Positions 26,186-34,770 of a stretch of DNA of 38,568 nucleotides are shown here, piece by piece. The stretch lies in the NCBI GenBank assembly GCA_013822885.1, contig PNLC01000003.1:1-38568 (forward strand). The letters run 5' to 3'. The notes below the pieces were generated by a model, which had not been told where the DNA came from, ran no database searches, and worked only from the letters and a program-made list of their open reading frames with translations. Position 1 is the stretch's first letter; each line of letters opens with the position of its first letter. Source of the DNA: Bradyrhizobium sp. (GTDB taxonomy: Bacteria > Pseudomonadota > Alphaproteobacteria > Rhizobiales > Xanthobacteraceae). The translations under genes were made by a program, and so were the position numbers.

Positions 26186-27379
26186 ATGACGACAAGGATC
26201 CCCGTGCCGCGGCTGCGTGCCTATGAGGGGCCGGCCTTGTTGTCATACGGCTTCCGGCCGTTCTTTCTCCTGGGAAGCATCTACGCCGGCCTCGCGGTCC
26301 TCGTTTGGCTTCCGGTATTCTATGGCGAACTGGCGCTGCACTCGGCGTTCGCACCGCGGGACTGGCATGTCCATGAGATGCTTTACGGCTACTTGCCGGC
26401 GGTGATCACGGGCTTTCTCTTCACCGCAATCCCGAACTGGACGGGGCAGCTTCCGATCCAGGGAAAGCCGCTGCTGGCACTCGTTGTGGCGTGGGTCGCC
26501 GGACGGGTCGCCGTGACGATTTCCGCCGACGTCGGATGGCTGCCTGCCGCAGCGGTAGACGTCGGCTTTCTCGCGCTCGTCGTTGCGGCCGCCGCCCGGG
26601 AAATTCTGGCCGGCAGCAACTGGCGCAACCTCAAGGTCGTCGTGCTCATCGCGTTGCTGCTTGTCGGAAACACCGCCTTCCATCTCGAAGCTCACTTCCA
26701 CGGAACGGCCGACTACGGCGTTCGGGTTGGCATCGCGGTCGTGGTGCTGCTGATCACCCTGATCGGCGGCCGGATCATTCCAAGTTTCACGCGCAATTGG
26801 CTGGCGCGCATAAGTCCCGGAAGGCTGCCGTCGCCCTTTGGTCCCCTGGACGTCGCGATCGTTGGGGTAAGCGCAGCCGCGTTGGCGGCTTGGATTTTCG
26901 TCCAGGATGGCCCGCTCATCGGAATCGCGCTTGGCCTGGCCGGACTGCTAAATCTGGTACGGCTTGTCCGTTGGGCGGGAGACCGGACGCTGGCTGATCG
27001 CCTGGTTCTCGTCCTGCATGTCGGCTACTTCTTCGTGCCGTTGGGTCTCCTGCTGACGGCTGCTGCTGCCATCGGCCTCCTTCCGGGCAGCGCGGGTATC
27101 CACGCCTGGATGGCCGGCGCTGCGGGGACCATGACGCTGGCAGTCATGACGCGCGCAAGCCTGGGCCACACCGGGCAGCCCCCTATCGCGTCGTGGTCGA
27201 CGCAGACGATCTATGCTGCGGTCGTCGTGGCCGCGCTCGCCCGAATTTGCGCCGCGATCGAGCCCTCGCGAAGCGAGGCACTTCTCCACCTCGCGGCGGG
27301 TGCCTGGGCCCTGGCTTTCCTCGGATTTGGCGTCGTGTTCGGTCCAGCGCTGCTCCACAGACCGAAGGGTTCCCGATAG
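26186..27379 (+). CDS. nnrS: NnrS-family haem-copper membrane protein
   Basis: 397 residues with about 12 hydrophobic helices. Typical NnrS motifs are present: LLSYGFRPFFLLGSIYA, WHVHEMLYGY, AVITGFLFTAIPNWTG, GRIIPSFTRNWL, MTRASLGHTGQPP. The conserved histidines are likely haem or copper ligands. NnrS is known to protect cells against nitric-oxide stress and is usually under NnrR/FNR control. It follows the cytochrome c gene by 30 nt and probably belongs to the same transcription unit as nos. Confidence 0.93.
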   Translation: MTTRIPVPRLRAYEGPALLSYGFRPFFLLGSIYAGLAVLVWLPVFYGELALHSAFAPRDWHVHEMLYGYLPAVITGFLFTAIPNWTGQLPIQGKPLLALVVAWVAGRVAVTISADVGWLPAAAVDVGFLALVVAAAAREILAGSNWRNLKVVVLIALLLVGNTAFHLEAHFHGTADYGVRVGIAVVVLLITLIGGRIIPSFTRNWLARISPGRLPSPFGPLDVAIVGVSAAALAAWIFVQDGPLIGIALGLAGLLNLVRLVRWAGDRTLADRLVLVLHVGYFFVPLGLLLTAAAAIGLLPGSAGIHAWMAGAAGTMTLAVMTRASLGHTGQPPIASWSTQTIYAAVVVAALARICAAIEPSRSEALLHLAAGAWALAFLGFGVVFGPALLHRPKGSR

Positions 27380-27678
27380 CGTTGCAGTGTTGTGGAGGCA
27401 GGGGCCGGTTCGTTCTCCCAGCGCAATGTCTGGCATCGAATCGGCGTTCGATTTCTGGTCTAGGTTCAAATACTGACCTAGCTTGAACGACGGGTAGTGG
27501 CGCAAAGCGGCGGACATGTCACACAGACGGGCTGAGATCGCTTTTTGAATCAAAGCGGAAATCAACGGGTCAGCCGTCGATGGTCCCATGACTGCGCGCT
27601 TCCGCAATTTACTGCACCGCCAAAAGAGGATCCTCGCCTTGTCGAGTGAGATGTTATGACCTTTAATCGCGAAACAAT
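27380..27678. other. Intergenic region after nnrS
   Basis: About 300 bases without a supported gene. An imperfect TTGAAT...ATCAA pattern near 27546 has a spacer of the wrong length for an FNR box. No terminator was clear. Confidence 0.35.
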
Positions 27679-28470
27679 ATGGACCGGGAGATATGCATGA
27701 ACGGGCGATCACAGGTGATGCAGGCCGCGGCAGCACTGACAGGGCTGATGCTGTCGGCTATGGTGGCGAACGCTGCCGAGGTGAAAGTATTGACCTCGGT
27801 CGCACTGACGGATGCGCTCGACGAACTTGCACCGGTCTTCGAGCAGAAGACGGGCAACAAGCTGACAATAAGCTACGATCTCGCCGCGGTTCAGAAAAAG
27901 CGCATCCTCGACGGCGAGCGAGCCGACGTGATTATCTTGACACGGGTTATGATGGATGACCTCGCCAAGCAGAACAAGCTGACTCCAGACAACATCGTCA
28001 ATGTTACGAGTACTCCGGTTGCGTTGGCGGTTCGTGCCGGCGCGCCGAAGCCAGACATCTCGACAGCGGAAGCGTTCAAGCAAACATTGCTGTCGGCCAA
28101 GTCGATCTCCTATGCGGATCCGGCCAAGGGAGGCCTGAGCGGCGTGGTCGCCAGCCGCGCCATTGAGCGCTTGGGCATCGCCGAGCAGATGAAGCCCAAG
28201 ACCATGCTTGTGCCAGGTGCGCAGTCGCCGGAGTTGGTGGCAAAGGGAGAGGTTGAATTCGGCATTGCGCAGGCGTCGGAGATTGTACCGAATGTGGGGG
28301 CGCAACTGGTTGGGCCACTACCGGGTGAACTCGGCAGCGTAACGCAGTTCAGCGGCGGTATTGGTACAGAGTCGGCATCCGTGAACGCATCGAAAGCCTT
28401 GATCGAGTTCCTGACGGGCGAGGAGGCCGTATCGCACTTCAAGACGAAGGGGTTTAAGTCAGGGGGCTAG
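27679..28470 (+). CDS. ModA-like periplasmic substrate-binding protein
   Basis: 263 residues. The signal peptide (LTGLMLSAMVANAA) is followed by EVKVLTSVALTDALDELAPV, a typical beginning of the molybdate-binding ModA-like (SBP_bac_11) fold. Later come LDGERADVIILT, YADPAKGGLSGV, VEFGIAQASEI and a C-terminal ALIEFLTGEEAVSHFKTKGF. No permease or ATPase gene is adjacent, so it is an orphan and the ligand (an oxyanion or organic acid) is uncertain. ATG 27697 is an alternative start. A broken marR-type gene faces it. Confidence 0.85.
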   Translation: MDREICMNGRSQVMQAAAALTGLMLSAMVANAAEVKVLTSVALTDALDELAPVFEQKTGNKLTISYDLAAVQKKRILDGERADVIILTRVMMDDLAKQNKLTPDNIVNVTSTPVALAVRAGAPKPDISTAEAFKQTLLSAKSISYADPAKGGLSGVVASRAIERLGIAEQMKPKTMLVPGAQSPELVAKGEVEFGIAQASEIVPNVGAQLVGPLPGELGSVTQFSGGIGTESASVNASKALIEFLTGEEAVSHFKTKGFKSGG

Positions 28471-28501
28471 TCATTTGAGCTTGAAGCTCGCCGATGCCTA
28501 T

Positions 28502-28981
28502 CTAGTCTTGTGAAGCGGAATCTCTTTGAGGGCCCGCTGAGCTTACAAAATGACGAAGGCGGTCCTTGAGGTCGAAGAGATCGGCCACCGGCACGTTCAG
28601 GTAACAGTAAAATTCGCCCAGCATCTGCTCGGTCCGCTTGCGAAGCGAAACGCCTTTCGTCGTCAGATCGACGAGCACGCGGCGCTAGTCGGCGGCAGGG
28701 CGCCGGCGTGTCACCAGCCCCTTCGCTTCCAGCCGCTTGAGCATCGGGGACAGCGTCCCGAAATCCATGCGCAGCAGCGACGCGAGCTCTCCAACGCCCT
28801 GCGGACCGCCGCGCTCCCACAGCACAACGAGTACCAGGTATTGCGGATAGGTGACGCCGAGCTTCTCGAGGAAGGGTACAAACAGGCGGTTCATGTGATT
28901 GCTGGCGGCATAGAGTGCGAAGCACAAATGGCTGTCGAGCCCGGGCATGTCGACCGGGGCAATGGGACTGTCAGCACTCAC
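28502..28981 (-). pseudogene. ohrR/marR-type regulator interrupted by one amber codon
   Basis: The full MarR domain reads in a single frame of 159 codons, with one TAG at 28685-28687 (+ strand CTA). Before it: SHLCFALYAASNHMNRL, TYPQYLVLVVLWERGG, LRMDFGTLSPMLKRLEAKG. After it: RRVLVDLTTKGVSLRKRTEQ and a C-terminal helix. MarR proteins have (D/E)ER-x-V at this point in the wing, so GAG to TAG is the simplest history. LCFALYxAS with Cys20 matches the peroxide-sensing cysteine of OhrR, which controls organic hydroperoxide resistance. The product would stop before the wing is complete and should not bind DNA normally. Confidence 0.85.
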
Positions 28982-29189
28982 GTTCGTTCACTTCGTCGCT
29001 ACGCGCGCCATGGCACCGGCTTCCCTGATAGCTGCCAACAAGGGGATGAGGGTCTTGAAATAACAACACAAATCACCATTGGCCAAGCCGGACCATATCG
29101 TTAGCCGCGGGGGCGGCGCAAGCCACGTGCCAGCGGCCGACGGGGGAAATCCCCTCGGCGGCCGCCATTGTAATCGCGCCAACGCGGCC

Positions 29190-29396
29190 TTAGGCCTTCA
29201 TCGCAGCCTTCACCGCTTCCGCCGTGATCGGCAGCGCGCGGATGCGGGCGCCGCAGGCGTTGAAGATGGCGTTGCCGATCGCGGGCGCGATCACCGTGAC
29301 CGCGGGCTCGCCGACGCCGGTCGGCTTTTCACCGTTGGCGATGACGTTGACGGCGACTTCAGGCACCTGGCTCATGCGCAGCGGGGTGTAGGAGGC
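29190..29396 (-). pseudogene. C-terminal relic of a molybdenum-hydroxylase large subunit
   Basis: The frame from about 29396 to the stop at 29190 reads YTPLRMSQVPEVAVNVIA, GEKPTGVGEPAVTVIAPAIG, NAIFNACGARIRALPI and ends KAAMKA. This is the C-terminus of aldehyde-oxidase/isoquinoline 1-oxidoreductase (IorB-like) large subunits, with the active-site glutamate in VGEPAV. Some 65 residues remain of about 750. Upstream of SYTPLRM the similarity ends abruptly, marking a deletion or insertion junction near 29396. Confidence 0.7.
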
Positions 29397-29813
29397 ATGC
29401 AATTGCCGCCACTGTCCAATCAGGACGCGCACTTCGCGCGGCAAGGCGGGCTAGAGCCAGTGCAAGGCTGTCAAACGCCAGGTGAGTTAGATAGGAAAGA
29501 CCGGTGCACGTTAGTTCTTCCTGATCGTTCTCTCGCGCCGCCAATCTCGGTTTAGGTACCGTTCCAGCGCCCGTCGCTGCGCATCAGCTGGGTCGACGTC
29601 AGTGTGCGTCGCCAAATACGTGCCATGCTCTATCGGCTGCGATCTTTAGTGGAAATTCGTCCCTCTACTTAGCCTCACCAATATCGGACACATATGTAAA
29701 TGAACTCACCCCGCGAGGAAAAGTTGCCGGGTTTTCCCGACGGTAGGAACGAACGGGCGGAGGAAACATTTCCTCAGAGCCGGGGCAACCGGCATTTGAC
29801 TTGGAGGTCAGTG
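29397..29813. other. Intergenic region
   Basis: About 415 bases between the relic and the Cys-rich gene. I see no gene. The end has TTGGAGGTCA, the ribosome site for ATG 29814. Confidence 0.35.
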
Positions 29814-30152
29814 ATGCAACGCCTTGCTCTGGTGGTCGCGACAGCGGCTTTTTTTGTTTTTCCAACATCGGTCTTTTCCCAATCTATTCAGATTGGCCCG
29901 GGCGGCGTCCGAGTAGACGACGGCCGGGGTCGAGGCGGCCAATGCGACGAATTGCGACGTGCCTGTGAAAACAAGGAAAGGCTGGGCGAACGGGGCGAAG
30001 GAAATTGCCGCAGATACCGGGAAGCCTGCGAGAGACCTGTCCGACGTGATGTGTGCGGCGAATTGCGCGCGGCCTGCCTAAACAAGGATCAGCTGGGCGA
30101 ACAGGGCGAAGGGAATTGCCGTAGGTATCGCCAGACTTGCAGAGGCCGCTGA
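29814..30152 (+). CDS. Secreted protein with two cysteine-rich repeats
   Basis: 112 residues from ATG 29814, with GGAGG seven bases upstream. The signal peptide (LALVVATAAFFVFPTSVFS) is followed by a Gly/Arg-rich linker and two tandem copies of one unit of about 39 residues. Copy 1 is CDELRRACENKERLG then GEGNCRRYREAC; copy 2 is CGELRAACLNKDQLG then GEGNCRRYRQTC. Each copy has the pattern C-x6-C-x15-16-C-x6-C, predicting two helices pinned by two disulfides. The chain is strongly basic. I recall similar rhizobial exported proteins without known function. Confidence 0.75.
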   Translation: MQRLALVVATAAFFVFPTSVFSQSIQIGPGGVRVDDGRGRGGQCDELRRACENKERLGERGEGNCRRYREACERPVRRDVCGELRAACLNKDQLGEQGEGNCRRYRQTCRGR

Positions 30153-30469
30153 TCTGGAATCATTCGGTTTGGGCATGGAATCTAGCTGGCGACGCTATCC
30201 GCCGCGCCAAGACTTGGGTGGCGTGCGCCCTTATTTGACTCACTGCTGGCGCTTTCCCATGCGCGATTTTGCACTGTTCGATTGGAGCTCACTTCCGCCG
30301 GAGCCGCCAGGCTCCTGTCGTCGGGACTCTTTTCGCCGGGGAATTTTCCTCGTCCCCATCGGACCCATCCTTAAGTCGAGCTGACATTTAAGAACGGTGA
30401 AGTGTCGGCTCGAGGAATACATCACCTCGCTTCGAGACTTCATGAAGTCGATCTTGCGCACACACTGAC
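30153..30469. other. Intergenic region
   Basis: No supported gene. A small hairpin (GGAGCC at 30300-30305 with GGCTCC at 30310-30315) lies about 150 bases after the Cys-rich gene. Otherwise I see nothing. Confidence 0.35.
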
Positions 30470-31130
30470 CCAGGTATTTCTGGCCCGAACGAGCGATTTG
30501 GTAGCCGCTCCCCAGTTCGACTGCGATAGACCTCCTCCTACGGCTGATAAGCAAAGTCCAGCATTCCGAAGCGCCCTTCCGATTTGGCACCCGACGTCAT
30601 CGGCTTGGGCAGATTCACAATGATGCCGGCCTCTTGGCACACGAGGATTTCTGAGCTGCTGAAGTAGCCGCAGATTTGTTAATCGGGCGAAGCAAGCATC
30701 CGCTTCTCGTGAACAACACGCTTGGCCATTTGCTCTTTCAACTTCGTCAGCTTCTCGGTGAGCCTCGTCACCTTCGCGGCCAATGCTTCCGTCGGTTCCT
30801 GTCGGCTCAAACAGCGCGCGGCGCTCTCCTCAAACTGGGCTCGCTGCTGCAATGCAGCAACGCCTTGATGCGAACCCGCTCGCCGTGCGCCAGCGTCGCG
30901 AGACGGTCGAGCATCCGTTCGGCACGATGAAGGCCCGCATGGGCGCGACACACTTTCTCACCAAAACGCGTCCAAAAGTAGCCGCCGAGATGGCTCTCTC
31001 GGTCCTGGCTTATAATCTGACACGGGTCATGAACATCGTCGGGACCAAGCCGCTGATCGCTGCGATCGCGCCCTGAGACAGGTGCGGTTCCTGGCTTCTC
31101 ACCGACGCCTTGGGAACGGCGTTTTTACAC
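30470..31130. mobile_element. IS1182-type transposase remnant with an internal inversion
   Basis: Pieces of an IS1182-family transposase lie on both strands. On the minus strand, reading left from about 30855: QQRAQFEESAARCLS, EPTEALAAKVTRLTEKLTKL, then after a deletion GYFSSSEILVCQEAGI and LPKPMTSGAKSEGRFG, with stops. On the plus strand, from about 30850 to the stop at 31076: MQQRLDANPLAVRQRRETVE, HPFGTMKARMGATHFL, EMALSVLAYNLTRVMNIVG. Intact members have these parts on one strand. The switch of strand falls in a perfect palindrome at 30845-30859. Beyond 31076 a hairpin with a T run (ACGCC/GGCGT then TTTTT) and an IS-end-like stretch follow. The remnant cannot work. Confidence 0.75.
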
Positions 31131-31193
31131 AGCTAAGACCCAAAGCGGGACAGACACCGCTAGCGTTCCGTGGCCCTATGGCGGTTATGTAAT

Positions 31194-32438
31194 TCAATTC
31201 GCCAGCGGCCGCATTGCCGACTTGACCGCATATTCGCCGATCTGGCGTCCGACCGCGGTGCCGTCCTCGACCGCAGAGCGGTAGTGAATACCGCCCCACA
31301 CCCGCGCGTTCTCGACCTCGGTCGCGATCTGCGAAAAGCTGGTCCAGCGTCGCACCACGCCGAGCGGCGGATAGACGTAGCTCGCAGTGAGGTTATCGCT
31401 GCCAAACACCGACTGCAGGACCGCGACCGCCGCGCCCGCGCCAAGGCAATGCGCGGAAGGGTATTCTTGGTGTGGCGGCGACACCAGGAGCGGCTCCCAG
31501 TTGGCATCGGCGGCAAGTGCGGGGTTCTTGGCGGTGGCGGCGTTGCGTATCGCGGTGACCGGACGCCAGAAATTGTAGGCGTACTTCGCCTCGAAGCCAG
31601 CGATGAGCGAATCCGCCATCGCCATGTTGAGGAGCGCGAACAGGCGCGCATTGTCGATCAGGCTCAAATTCTTCGCGGCCGATCCGGTTCGGGCGATGGC
31701 ATTGAATGGCGGCACCTCCGATCCCGCCCAATGGATCGCGATTGCGGTCTGCTCAGTGGTGCGCTCGGTACTCAGGCGCGCGCCGAGCCGTTTGATCTCG
31801 TCGAACTCCTTGGCGAATGTCGCGCTGGTCACGTCGGGCGGTCCCGCGAACGGGAACTGCTTTGGGCCGTTCATCGTGAATGGCGTCATCAGGAACGGCG
31901 CGACGCTGCGCCACTGCGCGAGGATCGGGTTCATGTTCATCGGCGGGGTCGCCTGATAGACGCCGGGACCGGAGCTGAACATGTATGATGCCTGCGCCGA
32001 GGCGCCGTCGTCCTTGCGAGCCGCGAACACCTTCTCGGCGACCTCGTGTCCGATGCGCAGCCCGTTCTCCTTCGCGGGACCATCGGGAATCGTCGCGAGC
32101 GTAGCGGTCAGCGCGGCATCGGTGATCGGCTTCTGCGGCGGATAGAACCGCACCAGGATTCCATGCGCAGCGGCCGCTGCGGCAACTTCTGCTGATGCCT
32201 CAGGCGCGCGCACGTCGACCACGTAGGGCTTGTACTTGCGGTCGACCGCGTTGACAGCGTCGAAGATCGCCGCGTGGACGATCGACATTGTACGCGTCTG
32301 CACCGGTACAGGTGCGCCCGCGATATCCGTCGCGCGTATCGCAACCTGATTCCAGTCGGTTACCGCATCCGCGCGTGCATGCGATGCGAAAACGAGCACC
32401 ACACAAACCGCAATACCAGCCTGCCGATAAAACGACAT
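31194..32438 (-). CDS. Vanadium-haloperoxidase/PAP2-like exported protein
   Basis: 414 residues from ATG 32438. The signal peptide is AGIAVCVVLVFASHARA. The C-terminal half has the vanadate/phosphate-binding motifs shared by vanadium haloperoxidases and PAP2 phosphatases: NFWRPVTAIR (about Arg292), YPSAHCLGAG (His330) and GGIHYRSAVEDG (His385). Length and the NFWRP signature favour the haloperoxidase-like group rather than a lipid phosphatase. Whether it oxidises halides or acts on phosphate esters cannot be told. The frame stays open far upstream to 32987, but that part is the shadow of a broken neighbour. Divergent from the CadC-like regulator at 33091. Confidence 0.85.
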   Translation of the reverse strand: MSFYRQAGIAVCVVLVFASHARADAVTDWNQVAIRATDIAGAPVPVQTRTMSIVHAAIFDAVNAVDRKYKPYVVDVRAPEASAEVAAAAAAHGILVRFYPPQKPITDAALTATLATIPDGPAKENGLRIGHEVAEKVFAARKDDGASAQASYMFSSGPGVYQATPPMNMNPILAQWRSVAPFLMTPFTMNGPKQFPFAGPPDVTSATFAKEFDEIKRLGARLSTERTTEQTAIAIHWAGSEVPPFNAIARTGSAAKNLSLIDNARLFALLNMAMADSLIAGFEAKYAYNFWRPVTAIRNAATAKNPALAADANWEPLLVSPPHQEYPSAHCLGAGAAVAVLQSVFGSDNLTASYVYPPLGVVRRWTSFSQIATEVENARVWGGIHYRSAVEDGTAVGRQIGEYAVKSAMRPLAN

Positions 32439-32491
32439 CGTTTTTCCCTCGTCGAAATTCGCTTGTTGGACGATCTCAGTTCGGCGTCGGC

Positions 32492-32950
32492 CTAGCCGCC
32501 CTCGCGCGCAAAGGTGAAGATTCCGCGCGCGGGTTTGCCGCCGAAGGCCAGGTTCGGCGCGGGCGAAGCTCATCACGACAAGCCTGTTGCTGTGGATCTT
32601 GTAGTCGCGCGTCTGTTCTGTCCCGACCCATGTTTCGTTCCCGGCGACATCGACCTTGGTGACAAACTTGTCGCCCTCGACGCGATAGCGTCCCGAATAG
32701 GCGAGCATCGAGCGGTAGGCGCTGTCACGCTCGGCTTCGTTTGCGGTGGCTTGCGGCCCTGTGCGGTCAGGAGGCCCATCAGCCGCCCCTCGGGGGCAGC
32801 GCCGAATACAACGTTCCTCTCCTTGGTCTCGACCTCCTCGGGCACCCAAGACTGGAGCTTCCAGATTCCGGCGATCTTCTCGGCCCCGGCCGCCGTCTCG
32901 GCGGCGAGTATGACCCCGGCCGCGATGGCCAGCGCGATGATTTGTCTCAC
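32492..32950 (-). pseudogene. Frameshifted lipocalin-like exported protein
   Basis: Three pieces in two alternating frames give one lipocalin-like (Lipocalin_5-type) protein. The first frame has signal peptide IIALAIAAGVILAAETAAGA, then IAGIWKLQSWVPEEVETKE and GRLMGLLTAQGRK. The second has ANEAERDSAYRSMLAYSGRY, VEGDKFVTKVDVAGNETW and LVVMSFARAE. A further shift gives LAFGGKPARGIFTFAREGG then a stop at 32492. Indels fall near 32755 and near 32555. The order and spacing match a 150-residue family member. It precedes the haloperoxidase-like gene on the same strand, so the two were probably an operon. Confidence 0.72.
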
Positions 32951-33090
32951 GTGAGCAGCTTCCCTCGATCGTGAAAACGACGCGCAACGGCGCGATCGCG
33001 TTGACGTTAGGAAGCGCAGAGACTTATGTCATAAGCGAGAAACGGGATTTCGACGGGAACCTTGTATTAGCCTCGTCGGACGAGGAATCC

Positions 33091-34629
33091 ATGCAGGAAC
33101 GGGGACTTACCTTCGGCCGCTTCCGTTTCGACCCGCGCCGGGGACTGACGGCCGGCGCGCGCGAAGTTCGCCTGACTCCGAAAGCCCTGTCGCTTCTGTC
33201 CTTCCTCGCCGCGCGGCCCGGCGAGGTAGTCACTAAGGACGAATTGTTCGGCGCAGTGTGGCCCGAGACGACGGTCGGGGACGCGGCGCTCGTCACATGC
33301 ATCCAGGAACTGCGCAGGGCGCTGCGCGATGACGCCCGCCGCCCGCGCTACATCGAGACGCTGCACCGGCGAGGTTATCGCTTCATCGCGAAGACAGCGC
33401 CCTCGGCCGCTTCGAACGCGAAACCCGGAAGCCTGCCGCTGCCAGATCGACCTTCGATCGTAGTGCTGCCGTTCGCCAACATGAGCGGCGATCCGCATCA
33501 GGAGAATTTCGCAGACGGGATCTCGGACAACCTGATCACCGAGCTCGCGCGTATCCGCTGGCTGTTCGTGATCGCACGCAACTCCAGCTTCGTCTACAAG
33601 CAGCGCGCGGTGAACGTGAGCGAGGTCGCCCGAACGCTTGGCGTTCGTTACGTGCTCGAAGGCACCGTCCGCCGTGCCGGGACCCGGCTGCGTATCACGG
33701 CTCAGCTCGTCGATGCGGTGAGCGGCGGCCATCACTGGGCCGAGCGTTACGACCGCGAGATCGGCGATATCTTTGCGGTGCAGGACGAGCTTACACGCAG
33801 CGTCGCGGGCGCGATCGAGCCACATCTGCTCGCGGCCGAGGGCGTGCGTGCGCTCGCGCGTTCGGCCAACGATCTCGGTGCATGGGAAATGGTTTCACAG
33901 GCGCAGACGCATTTCTGGCGCCTGACGCGTGCGGACTGCGCAACCGCCCGGACGACGCTGGAGCAAGCGGTTGCGGCGCATCCCAACTACGCGGCGGCCC
34001 GGGGCTTGCTAGGCTTTTGCCTGGTCTTTACGGCCCATATGGGCTGGATCGCGCGTGAAACGGGATTGCCGCTCGGCCGCGAACACGCCGTGCGCGCGAT
34101 TGCGCTCGATGATCGCGATTCGTGGGGGCATATCGCGCTCGGCTATTGCGCGATGATGGAACGCAGTACGCAGGAGTCGATCGCGGCCTTCCGGCGTGCC
34201 GTCAGCCTCAATCCGAATTCAGCTGCGGCGCATTCCTATCTCTGTCACGGGCTGGGGTTTGCCGGACTGGACCGTGAGGCGATCGCGCATGGTGAGGAGG
34301 CGGTCAGGCTCAGTCCGCTCGATCCGGAGACGGCACGCTTTCTCGGCGGCATCGCGGTCGCGCACTATACGGCAGGCCGATTTGATGAAGCCGCAAGATA
34401 TACAAGCGAAGCACTCCGTCTCAGGCCGGGATTCCAAGGCGCCCAGCGGCTGCATTGCGCAAGCCTCGCGCAGTCCGGCCGGATCGACGAGGCGAGGTCC
34501 CTCTTTGCGACGGTGAAGCGCGAGCAGCCGCAGATTTCTATTGCCTGGATCCGCGCAAGCGTTCCCTACCAGACGCCCGAACTGATGGAGCTTTTCCTCA
34601 ACGGTATGAGAACGGCCGGACTGCGCTAG
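33091..34629 (+). CDS. Second CadC-like winged-helix/TolB/TPR regulator
   Basis: About 512 residues from ATG 33091, which has GACGAGGA upstream; an ATG at 32971 would add 40 residues ahead of the domain. The N-terminal winged helix (RLTPKALSLLSFLAAR, VVTKDELFGAVW, TLHRRGYRFIAK) is followed by the TolB-like domain (LPDRPSIVVLPFANMSGD, LGVRYVLEGTVRRAG, AERYDREIGDIFAVQDELT) and TPR-type repeats (NPNSAAAHSYLCHGLG, AARYTSEALRLRPGFQGA). It has no membrane helix. It is the same architecture as the protein at 11931. Divergence from the lipocalin/haloperoxidase pair suggests it controls them. Confidence 0.84.
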   Translation: MQERGLTFGRFRFDPRRGLTAGAREVRLTPKALSLLSFLAARPGEVVTKDELFGAVWPETTVGDAALVTCIQELRRALRDDARRPRYIETLHRRGYRFIAKTAPSAASNAKPGSLPLPDRPSIVVLPFANMSGDPHQENFADGISDNLITELARIRWLFVIARNSSFVYKQRAVNVSEVARTLGVRYVLEGTVRRAGTRLRITAQLVDAVSGGHHWAERYDREIGDIFAVQDELTRSVAGAIEPHLLAAEGVRALARSANDLGAWEMVSQAQTHFWRLTRADCATARTTLEQAVAAHPNYAAARGLLGFCLVFTAHMGWIARETGLPLGREHAVRAIALDDRDSWGHIALGYCAMMERSTQESIAAFRRAVSLNPNSAAAHSYLCHGLGFAGLDREAIAHGEEAVRLSPLDPETARFLGGIAVAHYTAGRFDEAARYTSEALRLRPGFQGAQRLHCASLAQSGRIDEARSLFATVKREQPQISIAWIRASVPYQTPELMELFLNGMRTAGLR

Positions 34630-34649
34630 GTCCACTGTCTTTCCCATCG

Positions 34650-34740
34650 GCATGTTGCGTTGACGTCCGCTTCTGGTGCACGTTTGAGACATCCCAACGC
34701 TTGGTAAGATGTCTGTCAACGGGGGTAGACCGGAAGTCAT
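34650..34740. repeat. Possible rhizobial intergenic repeat
   Basis: The stretch with GACGTCCGCTTCTGG and later TAGACCGGAAGTCATT resembles, from memory, a dispersed non-coding repeat common in Bradyrhizobium genomes (plus-strand translation like VRFWxxxxT...GVDRKSL). It is not a gene. Its right end probably marks where the IS110-family element begins. Confidence 0.3.
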
Positions 34741-34770
34741 TGGTACACCGCCAAACCGGCGCAAATGTGA

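Noticed and set aside
27540-27575. TTGAAT...ATCAA pattern before the ModA-like gene
   Set aside because: The half-sites are too far apart for an FNR/FixK dimer.
31194-32987. A 597-residue fusion of the haloperoxidase-like protein with an N-terminal extension
   Set aside because: The extension beyond 32438 is partly the second frame of the broken lipocalin-like gene and partly out-of-frame sequence. The signal peptide at 32438 marks the real start.
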